This document shows, one piece after another, positions 6,726 through 13,278 of a stretch of DNA of 15,077 nucleotides. The stretch is from DATBMY01 sp036554605 (GTDB lineage Bacteria > Acidobacteriota > Blastocatellia > UBA7656). A program made the position numbers and the translations under genes. The notes under the pieces were generated by a model. That model was given only the letters and a program-made list of their open reading frames with translations, did not search any database and was not told the DNA's origin. Position 1 is the stretch's first letter. Every line of letters begins with the position of its first letter. The stretch lies in contig DATBMY010000227.1 of NCBI GenBank assembly GCA_036554605.1, positions 1 through 15,077 on the forward strand, written 5' to 3'.

Positions 6726-9146
6726 CTATTCGTGTCTTAGCGCGATCATCGGATCGACGCGCGTCGCGCGGCGCGCCGGAACGTACGTAGCCGCGAGCGC
6801 TACGCCGGCAAGCACGAGCGGCAGCACTATGAACGTCACGGGGTCTGTTGTCGTGACGCCGAACAGCAGGTTCGCGAGCAGCCGCGTGAGCGCGAACGCC
6901 CCCGCAACTCCTATCGCGACTCCGATGAGCGCGAGCCTCATCCCGTGCCCCACTACCATCCTCATCACGTCGCTGGAAGTGGCTCCCAGAGCCATTCTTA
7001 TGCCTATCTCGTGTCGGCGCTCGGTGACCGAGTAGCTCATCACGCCGTAGATGCCAACGGCCGCAAGCACGAGCGCCACGCCGGCGAATATGCTCACGAG
7101 CAGTGTCCGGAACCTCGGCTGCGCGACCGATTCCACGAGCAACTCGTCGAGGGTTCTTACACTCGCGATAGGGATGTCCTTGTCGATCGACTGAACCTCC
7201 TGTCGCATCTGCCCGATTAGCCCCATCGGCTCCACGGATGTTCGCACGACGACGTACATCGAGCGCCAGAACGGGTCCTGGAAATAATGCGTGTACATGG
7301 TCGGCGCGGGGCTCGCATCCAGACCGCTATACTTCACGTCGCCGACGACGCCTATTACGGTGAACCAGCTGCAGGTCGGGCACGGCTGGCCGGTCTGCAT
7401 GCGTTTGCCTAATGGGTTTTCGCCCGGAAAGACCTTATCGGCCATCGTCCGGTTGATGATTATGACCGGCGGCGCATCGGGGCCGTCGGCTTCGGTGAAG
7501 GTGCGGCCATTTATGATAGGGATGCGAAGCGCATCAAAGTAAGCGGCGCTAATTAGCAATTGCTCGGCGGCCGGGGGGCTCTCGCCCGGCGCGACCGTGC
7601 GCCCTTCGGGCGTGTAAGGATTGGTCATGACGAGCAGGTGAGGCGGCAGGCTCATGCTCACGGCCGAAGATTCTACGCCGGGCAGCGAGTTGATGCGTTC
7701 GAGCAGTTGTTTGAAGAACCCGTTGATCTGAGCGTCTTCGCCGTACGTCGCGCGCGGGACATTGACCTGGAAAGTCAGTACTTTTTCACCGTCGACGCCC
7801 GCCGGCACCTGTTGCAGCTCGATGAAGCTGCGCACAAGCAGCCCCGCACCCAGCAGCAGCACAAGCGCCAGCGCGATCTCTACGACTACGAGCGCGCTGC
7901 GCACGCCGCGCCGGCCCGGCGCTTCCATGCCTGTGCGACCCCCTTCTTTGAGCGATTCGTTGAGGGCCGAGCGCGACGACTGAATGGCGGGGGCGAGGCC
8001 GAACAGCACCCCGCTCAGCAGCGCGATCAAAGAGCTGAAGGCGAGCACGCGGCCGTCAAGCCCGACATCCTGAAGCCGCGGGACCCGGGGGCCGAGCGCC
8101 ACAAGCAGGTCGACGCCACAGAGCGCGAGCAGCAATCCCGCCACGACGCCAATCGCGGCAAGCAGCAGGCTTTCGGTGAGGAGCTGTCGAATGATCCGGC
8201 CGCGATTGGCTCCCAGAGCCATTCTTATGGCCATCTCCTTTTCCCTCGCGGCCGAGCGGGCGAGCAACAAGTTAGCCACGTTGGCCGATGCTATGAGCAG
8301 CACGAGCACAACGGCCGCGAGAATAATCATAAGCGGCAGCCTCGCGTCACCTACTATGCTCTCTTTAAGGGGGACGAGATTAAAGCTTATGTCGGTGGCC
8401 GAAGTCGGGTATTGCTGCTCTATCTGCCCGATGACGCGGTTGAGGTCTTGCTCGCCCTGGGCCTCGCTCACTCCCGGCTTGAGTCTGGCGAAAGTCTGTA
8501 TGAAGAACGGCGCGCGGAAACGCGGTGGATTCAAAGTCAAATTGAGATAGACTTCGCTGGGGATTCCGCCCGGGAACTGAAACTCGGCGGGCAGCACGCC
8601 GACAACCGTTACCTGCTGGCCTTCGATGAGGATTGATCGGCCGGGCGCGGCCGTATCGCCGTCGAGGTGTTTTTGCCAGAAGGCGTAGCTCACGACTGCC
8701 GTCTGCGGCCTTCCGGGCTGGTCATCGCCCGCCTCGAACGTGCGGCCGAGCGCGGGCGTAACATTGAACGTGCCGAAGAAATCGGCCGTGACCGCGACGC
8801 CCGTGACTCGCTCGGGCGAGTCATTGCTCGAAAGGTTAAAACCGTTTCGCGATACGAAAGCGCCCGACACGCTTTCGAAGCTCTCGGCCCCGTCGCGCAC
8901 GCCGAGGAAGTCGGCCACCGATAACCCGCCGCGGTCGCGCCCGCCCGGATGCGCCAGGTATAGCGACATCAGGCGCTCCGAATTCGGGTAAGGCAGCGGA
9001 TTGATCAGTACGGCGTTTACCACGCTGAAGATGGCTGTGTTAGCACCGATGCCGAGCGCGAGCGCTATGACGGCTACGAGTGTGAAGCCGGGCCGCTTCG
9101 CGAGCATTCGGCCTGCGTATCGTAAATCTCTTAGCACTGTATCCAT
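6726..9146 (-). CDS. ADOP-family ABC transporter permease 3 (MacB/FtsX type)
   Basis: An 806-residue inner-membrane permease, the first of the three in reading direction. It has LRDLRYAGRMLAKRPGFT, a membrane segment (21-43), a MacB-type periplasmic domain (about 45-265), a first FtsX domain (about 270-395, SANVANLLLARSA and AIRMALGAN), a fifth membrane segment (418-438), a second periplasmic domain (about 440-675) and a second FtsX domain (about 680-800, GIRMALGATSSDVMRMVVG, ending RVDPMIALRHE). This is the ADOP layout. An oddity is a CPTC pair (C589, C592) in the second periplasmic domain, just before FTVIGVVGDVKYSG; the other two permeases lack it. It could form a disulfide or bind a metal. 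The ATG at 9146 has AGGTG four bases upstream. It starts 91 bases after the response regulator stop. The energising ATPase and the substrate are unknown. Confidence 0.93.
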   Translation of the reverse strand: MDTVLRDLRYAGRMLAKRPGFTLVAVIALALGIGANTAIFSVVNAVLINPLPYPNSERLMSLYLAHPGGRDRGGLSVADFLGVRDGAESFESVSGAFVSRNGFNLSSNDSPERVTGVAVTADFFGTFNVTPALGRTFEAGDDQPGRPQTAVVSYAFWQKHLDGDTAAPGRSILIEGQQVTVVGVLPAEFQFPGGIPSEVYLNLTLNPPRFRAPFFIQTFARLKPGVSEAQGEQDLNRVIGQIEQQYPTSATDISFNLVPLKESIVGDARLPLMIILAAVVLVLLIASANVANLLLARSAAREKEMAIRMALGANRGRIIRQLLTESLLLAAIGVVAGLLLALCGVDLLVALGPRVPRLQDVGLDGRVLAFSSLIALLSGVLFGLAPAIQSSRSALNESLKEGGRTGMEAPGRRGVRSALVVVEIALALVLLLGAGLLVRSFIELQQVPAGVDGEKVLTFQVNVPRATYGEDAQINGFFKQLLERINSLPGVESSAVSMSLPPHLLVMTNPYTPEGRTVAPGESPPAAEQLLISAAYFDALRIPIINGRTFTEADGPDAPPVIIINRTMADKVFPGENPLGKRMQTGQPCPTCSWFTVIGVVGDVKYSGLDASPAPTMYTHYFQDPFWRSMYVVVRTSVEPMGLIGQMRQEVQSIDKDIPIASVRTLDELLVESVAQPRFRTLLVSIFAGVALVLAAVGIYGVMSYSVTERRHEIGIRMALGATSSDVMRMVVGHGMRLALIGVAIGVAGAFALTRLLANLLFGVTTTDPVTFIVLPLVLAGVALAATYVPARRATRVDPMIALRHE

Positions 9147-9237
9147 TGTGCACCTGCCGGACAGAGTATGTGACGGCGAACAAAGGCACGTCGCACGATA
9201 TTTTTTTCACCCTTACCGCCTCGCGCCGGTGAGATCG

Positions 9238-10842
9238 TTATTCGACTGAAAGCACGATCAGTGTCGCGTCATCGAGAAAGTTGCCGCCGCTGAAGCTTGC
9301 TACCTCGGCCATAACAAGCTGCTGCGTCTGTTCAGCGTCGAGCCCCGGATTGCATACCAGAAGCTCGATCAAGCGGTCCTCGCCGAACTCTTCGCCTTCG
9401 CCGCTGCGCACCTCGGTCACCCCGTCCGTGAAAAGCAGGACGCGGTCGCCGGGCCTAAGCTCGACCTCGCCCTGCTCGTAGCTCCAGTCGGGGAAAGGAC
9501 CAAGCACCGTGCCGCCGCGCTCTAGCCTGACGGTGGCCCCGCCGCCGCGGCATACTATTCCGGCATTGTGTCCGGCGTTGGAATAAAAGAGCCGCCGCGC
9601 GTCGGCGTTCACCAGGCAGTAAAAAAGCGTGATGAATTTATCCTCGCGCGTATTGCTGCTGACAACGCGGTTAACCTTTTCGCACAGGGCGGCCGGCATC
9701 ACCCCGTCGGCGGCGAAGGCTTTGACCGCCGCCTGCACGTTCGACATGAGGAGCGCGGCCGGCATTCCCTTCCCGGATACGTCGGCTATGCAGAGACCCA
9801 TCCGCGCGTCATCGAACCGCATCACGTCGAAATAGTCGCCGCTGACGGCGCTCGCGGGTCGCCAGGCGGTCGAGACCCTGAGGCCGCGAATCTGCGGAAT
9901 CTGCTTGGGCAGCAATCGCTGCTGTATCTCTCGCGCTTCTTCTATCTCGTGATCCTGGCCGCGCAGCCTCAGGTTGTTTATACCCGCGCCGACCTGCCCG
10001 ACTATGACATCGAGGAAACGCTTTTCGTCAGAATCGTACTCTTGATCGGTAGGCTTGCAGCCGAGGCTTAAGAACGCGACCAGCTCGTCTTTTATCTTAA
10101 TCGGCACGATGAGCGAGCTTTGGATGCGAGCAAGCTTCAACCGATCCTCTTCGTCCAGATCCGCCTGGCGCGGATCGAACGGCTCACGCAACATCTTGAG
10201 CAAAGGACTTGCGAGGTCGAACTTGAGCCCCGCGGTCACGTCGCCGCCGAGGCCCGCCCTTGCCGTGGCGCAAAACCCGTTGTCGCACATCGCGCGCGTA
10301 AAGAAGACCGCGGTGCGGCATTCGAGAGTCTGGCGCAGGTGCTCGGCAACGAGTTTCAGCATCACTTTCAAATCTACAACGTCGCGGATTTCGCTGTTGA
10401 TGCTCTGGGTCTCGGCCTTCAGCCGCTGCTTTTTTCTAAGCGCCTGCCCGTTTTGAATCTGCGTGCGCAGTATCGCAAGCAGCCGCGCGTTGTCCCATGG
10501 CTTGAGCACGAAATCGCGCACGCCGCGCCGCATGGCTTCGACCGCAAGCTCGACGCTGCCCCAGGCCGTCATCACTACTACGGGGAGTGTGTTGTCGAGC
10601 TCCTGAACGTGCGACAGCAGATCGAGCCCCTCCTGCCCCGACGTGGTATCGCGGGCATAGTTGAGGTCCATCAGCAGTATGTCGTAATCGGACCCCTTGA
10701 GCGCCTCGATGACCGCCGCGGGCGAAGTGACCGCCTTGGTCTGAAAGCCTTCACCCTTTAGCAAAAGGCGAAGCGCTTCCAGCACGTCCGGCTGGTCGTC
10801 GGCTATCAAGGTTTTTGGCGTGGTCGAATCCCCGGTCGTCAT
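9238..10842 (-). CDS. Response regulator with GAF and PP2C (SpoIIE/RsbU-type) phosphatase output
   Basis: A 534-residue cytoplasmic signalling protein with three parts. Receiver domain (about 10-128): acidic pair D15-D16, phospho-acceptor D59 in LLMDL, T92 and K114 in VLKPW, with a long NYARDTTSGQEGLDLL loop as found in some NtrC-like receivers. GAF-like domain (about 150-290), perhaps binding a small ligand. PP2C-type phosphatase of the SpoIIE/RsbU family (about 300-534): metal-binding motifs VSGDYFD (D336), ADVSGKG (D354), FTDGVTE (D473) and DDATLIVL (D524-D525), plus NAGH at 422-425. All key residues are present, so it should be active, probably dephosphorylating an anti-sigma-factor antagonist (STAS) protein when the receiver is phosphorylated. 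No kinase, STAS protein or anti-sigma factor is in the window. GGAG lies eight bases before the ATG. It points toward the permeases, with a 91-base gap and no clear terminator, so regulation of or co-transcription with them is possible but unproven. Confidence 0.93.
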   Translation of the reverse strand: MTTGDSTTPKTLIADDQPDVLEALRLLLKGEGFQTKAVTSPAAVIEALKGSDYDILLMDLNYARDTTSGQEGLDLLSHVQELDNTLPVVVMTAWGSVELAVEAMRRGVRDFVLKPWDNARLLAILRTQIQNGQALRKKQRLKAETQSINSEIRDVVDLKVMLKLVAEHLRQTLECRTAVFFTRAMCDNGFCATARAGLGGDVTAGLKFDLASPLLKMLREPFDPRQADLDEEDRLKLARIQSSLIVPIKIKDELVAFLSLGCKPTDQEYDSDEKRFLDVIVGQVGAGINNLRLRGQDHEIEEAREIQQRLLPKQIPQIRGLRVSTAWRPASAVSGDYFDVMRFDDARMGLCIADVSGKGMPAALLMSNVQAAVKAFAADGVMPAALCEKVNRVVSSNTREDKFITLFYCLVNADARRLFYSNAGHNAGIVCRGGGATVRLERGGTVLGPFPDWSYEQGEVELRPGDRVLLFTDGVTEVRSGEGEEFGEDRLIELLVCNPGLDAEQTQQLVMAEVASFSGGNFLDDATLIVLSVE

Positions 10843-10891
10843 GGCTAAAACTCCGCGCCTCTATAGCCAAGTTGCGTGCCACCGGCCAGGC

Positions 10892-10905
10892 GCAAGTTAA
10901 CTTGC
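10892..10905. promoter_or_regulatory. 14-base perfect palindrome upstream of the response regulator
   Basis: GCAAGTTAACTTGC reads the same on both strands. Its near edge is 49 bases before the regulator ATG (10842), where an operator would be expected. A CAAGTT half-site recurs at 10868-10873. No convincing -10/-35 pair was found around it, so its role as a protein-binding site is inference. Confidence 0.35.
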
Positions 10906-11058
10906 TGAATGATTCACCTTAACCGAAGCGATCAGAGCCGCGCGGACTGTTTGGTGTTCGCATGCGGGATGCTTCTTTCCCAAAAGCGCGGCACGCGAAT
11001 TTGAGGAGAGCAAAGATGGCCAGGGCAGCGGCCTGTTCTGGTAAAGGAAATGTTTAGG

Positions 11059-11107
11059 GTTCACGCTTCAACTTGCCTTCACGAGCCGGGCAAGCTGAAG
11101 CGTGAAC
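11059..11107. terminator. Long hairpin after the M49-like gene (possible bidirectional terminator)
   Basis: The left arm GTTCACGCTTCA (11059-11070) pairs perfectly with TGAAGCGTGAAC (11096-11107). After one mismatch, CTTGCC (11072-11077) pairs with GGCAAG (11089-11094), giving 18 pairs around an 11-base loop. It starts 21 bases past the minus-strand stop of the metallohydrolase (11129) and two bases past a possible small plus-strand ORF. Neither strand has a T run right after it, so it is not a classic intrinsic terminator. It could be a processing or mRNA-stability hairpin, or a REP-like palindrome. Confidence 0.5.
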
Positions 11108-11128
11108 TCTGAGCTGCACTTTAGATTA

Positions 11129-12937
11129 TCATTCGCCGAGCGAGGCATACTTGAAGATTCTGAAGCGATAGCGTTGCTGGTCGCGTATGTTCTTGGCGAC
11201 AGCGCCGTGCAACGCATCGTCCCAGCGGGTGTACTGGTCTATAAAGCGGTCCGTGGCCGCCTTATCGCCCTGATGCTGGACTTCGAGGACGCGGGCGAGC
11301 AGCCGTCCTATCGTGTCATGGTATTTGTCATAGTTAATGGCGAGCTTGCGGGTTTGCGGATCGAAACTGAGCAGCCCGTTTTCGAGGAAGTAGTTCCACT
11401 GCATAAGCTGCATCGTGTTATAAGGCTGATCGCGGCGCGGCCGGTTGTTTTGCAGGACTCGCAGTATGCCGCTTGCGTAAACCGAGCGAAGCTGGGCATC
11501 CGTATAATAGCCCTGCTTGTGCAGCGCCCGCGCGACGAATAAAGATACGAGGTCGGCCTTCATCTCTTCCATGGCGCTCGAATTCTCTTGCAGCGCGGTA
11601 TCGAGGTCCTGCCCGTCTTTCGTCTTATCCACGCCGAGGTAATGGCCTACTTCGTGCCAGAGCGTGCGGTAGAAATTGCCGTCCGGGGTAAGCTCATTCT
11701 TGTGCGCGGGAACGATTGCGGCCTCCCAGATGGAGGAAGTGCCCTCAAATATCTCGGGGCTGCGCATTATGTTCGCGCGCAGCATGATCGTGCGACCGTA
11801 ACGGCGAGCAAGATAGCTCTCGTTGGGCAGGATCGTGGCGGTGTTGCCGCCGCGTGATTGGCCGAAATCGGATATGACGTCATACACGCCGACCGGTATG
11901 TCTTCCCTGACTTTCTTATGATGCTGGTAGGGCAGCGAGTCTTCCAGCGCCTGAAGCCCCCGCATCGCCTTGCGCAGTTCGTCGGTTTCAGCCCTTCGCG
12001 TGCCGAGCACGTTTAGCGAAAAGAAGCTCTTCACGCCGAATAGCTCGTCATCATAGACCTCGTAAGAACCTATCTGCGCGTTAAGGTTCTTAAACTGCCC
12101 GGTCACCCACGCCGCGTCGCCCGACTCATAATCGTCGGAGAGAAGGTCGCGGGCTCGATTGCGCAAGAACCGCGCGAACTCCTCATCGTCTTTATGGACG
12201 GCGGCGGCGGCTTCGTTAAGCAGCCCATGCGCCCGCATGATATCGTCGGCATAAGCGACGGAGTACGGGACGGCGTAGAAGCCCTTCGCGTCGCGGCGCG
12301 CAAGCCACCCCTCAAGATCGCGGCGCAGGCCCGGATGCAGAGTGTCGAGCGCGGGATACTGCTTTAGTTTCGAAAGATCGCGCTCGAGATTTTCAGCCGT
12401 GGTCCGTCGCACGACGGTTCGAAGGTCGAGTATGGTATCGCGCCGGTCGGGGTTCGCTGCTAGAAAAGCTTCGACCTCCTGCTTGGTGACGCCCCACGGA
12501 TAAACGTTCTTGCCCGGCACGACCGGTTCTACGGGCAGAAACGGCTCGCGCTTGTTATCAAGCGTGGTGGCGATCGGTCCTTGAAAGAGCCGGTAAATCG
12601 ACAAAAGGTTCCCGGTCGCGGCGGGAGAGCCTAGTTTCTTATCAAGCTCGACGAGCGCCGCATGAGCGGACGCGGCCCGTGGATGGCGCTGCTGCTCATA
12701 AATCTGTTGAAAGATCCTGCCGACCTCGTTGAGCTTTTCGACCGCCGTGCGCTCGCCCGCGGTAAGGTGCGCGAGGTCCGGCGCGAGCCGTATGGTTTGA
12801 GTCTTATCGATGATCGGCTGGCTCTTTTCTAAAGGCCAGTAGCCTGACGGGAGACTTGCGCCCGCGGTCGATCCGGTTTGTGCGAGAGTATTGGTTAACA
12901 TAGCAAGCAAGAGTAAAAGTAAGACGAGACTTTTCAT
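11129..12937 (-). CDS. Secreted M49-like (dipeptidyl peptidase III-related) zinc metallohydrolase
   Basis: A 602-residue protein with a signal peptide (1-19, hydrophobic LVLLLLLLAML, likely cut after NTLA), so probably periplasmic. The zinc site is HEVGH (428-432) followed by EEMKAD (457-462). In human DPP III the equivalents are HELLGH and EECRAE, so H428, H432 and E458 are the predicted zinc ligands and E429 the catalytic base. Other family marks are IGSYEVYDDELFGVKSFF (about 289-306) and GGNTATILPNE (about 363-373). The five-residue HExxH spacing, instead of the six-residue form of true DPP III, matches the M49-like domain also found in plant NUDT3-type proteins; no Nudix domain is present here. 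The likely activity is peptide hydrolysis, but the substrate is unknown. AGAGGT lies five bases before the ATG. The gene is divergent from the ABC-F gene and probably stands alone, with a hairpin after its stop. Confidence 0.85.
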   Translation of the reverse strand: MKSLVLLLLLLAMLTNTLAQTGSTAGASLPSGYWPLEKSQPIIDKTQTIRLAPDLAHLTAGERTAVEKLNEVGRIFQQIYEQQRHPRAASAHAALVELDKKLGSPAATGNLLSIYRLFQGPIATTLDNKREPFLPVEPVVPGKNVYPWGVTKQEVEAFLAANPDRRDTILDLRTVVRRTTAENLERDLSKLKQYPALDTLHPGLRRDLEGWLARRDAKGFYAVPYSVAYADDIMRAHGLLNEAAAAVHKDDEEFARFLRNRARDLLSDDYESGDAAWVTGQFKNLNAQIGSYEVYDDELFGVKSFFSLNVLGTRRAETDELRKAMRGLQALEDSLPYQHHKKVREDIPVGVYDVISDFGQSRGGNTATILPNESYLARRYGRTIMLRANIMRSPEIFEGTSSIWEAAIVPAHKNELTPDGNFYRTLWHEVGHYLGVDKTKDGQDLDTALQENSSAMEEMKADLVSLFVARALHKQGYYTDAQLRSVYASGILRVLQNNRPRRDQPYNTMQLMQWNYFLENGLLSFDPQTRKLAINYDKYHDTIGRLLARVLEVQHQGDKAATDRFIDQYTRWDDALHGAVAKNIRDQQRYRFRIFKYASLGE

Positions 12938-13061
12938 TATCTACCTCTGTGTTTCGGGGTACAACTTAGAGTATGTAATCTGCCCGGCGAATCAATCAAG
13001 CCCGAAGTAAAAGAAGAGAATCTTTGCATCGGGCCCGAAGCGAGGCCAGGTCTTATGCTTC

Positions 13062-13091
13062 TTGAAAAAGGATCGCGCCCGGTGCTAGATT
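13062..13091 (+). promoter_or_regulatory. Predicted sigma70-type promoter of the ABC-F gene
   Basis: TTGAAA (13062-13067, five of six against TTGACA), an 18-base spacer, then TAGATT (13086-13091, four of six against TATAAT). Transcription would start near 13098, giving a leader of about 180 bases before the ATG at 13279, far longer than translation alone needs. Confidence 0.45.
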
Positions 13092-13136
13092 ACAAACGCG
13101 AGTTCGATTTTTCTAAACGTCGAGGAGAATCTCTTC

Positions 13137-13258
13137 AGGAGTCCGCATGCTTCATTAATACGCAACGGGATTCCTTCTTTTTATGCGTGGCTAAACTCTA
13201 AAAAACCCGAATCAGTAAAGATCGCAGGGCAATCGCCTTGCGATACGGCGCGGTTTTT
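13137..13258 (+). promoter_or_regulatory. ABC-F leader: three-codon ORF and attenuator-like fold
   Basis: A strong ribosome site AGGAG (13137-13141) lies five bases before a minimal ORF, ATG CTT CAT TAA (13147-13158, Met-Leu-His). Downstream, ATCGCAGGG (13221-13229) pairs with CCTTGCGAT (13236-13244) around a six-base loop, with one G-U pair. AAAAACCCG (13201-13209) can pair with CG-C-GGTTTTT (13249-13258), enclosing that hairpin. A competing, weaker stem CGCC (13234-13237) with GGCG (13247-13250) would lie next to the T run (13254-13258). Some antibiotic-resistance ABC-F genes (vmlR, lmo0919, msrD) are known to be controlled by ribosome-dependent events on short leader ORFs. Whether this leader does the same is inference. 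A weak point is that the strongest hairpin ends nine bases before the T run. Confidence 0.35.
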
Positions 13259-13265
13259 CTTAACC

Positions 13266-13271
13266 GAGGAG
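13266..13271 (+). promoter_or_regulatory. Ribosome binding site of the ABC-F gene
   Basis: GAGGAG, seven bases before the ATG at 13279. It lies only seven bases beyond the T run of the leader, so folding or termination upstream would directly affect access to it. Confidence 0.7.
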
Positions 13272-13278
13272 TTTAGTT

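Larger units (their letters stand above)
12938..13278. other. Divergent intergenic region between the M49-like and ABC-F genes
   Basis: This 341-base stretch separates two divergent starts. The left end holds the metallohydrolase ribosome site (AGAGGT, 12943-12948); no convincing minus-strand promoter stands out (TTGATT is present, but its -10 partner is poor). From 13062 rightward it holds a plus-strand promoter, a three-codon ORF, a foldable segment with a T run, and the ABC-F ribosome site. Apart from these I see no gene. Confidence 0.6.

Noticed and set aside
7560..8636. Plus-strand open frame of 358 codons opposite permease 3
   Set aside because: It lies wholly inside the reverse strand of a clearly recognisable permease, has a low-complexity Arg/His/Glu-rich composition typical of antisense frames in GC-rich genes, and shows no known domain.
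9178..9212. Run of seven T after a weak stem on the plus strand
   Set aside because: It could only terminate plus-strand transcription, no plus-strand gene ends there, and the stem needs a bulge. On the minus strand the run is A, so it is not a terminator for the response regulator.
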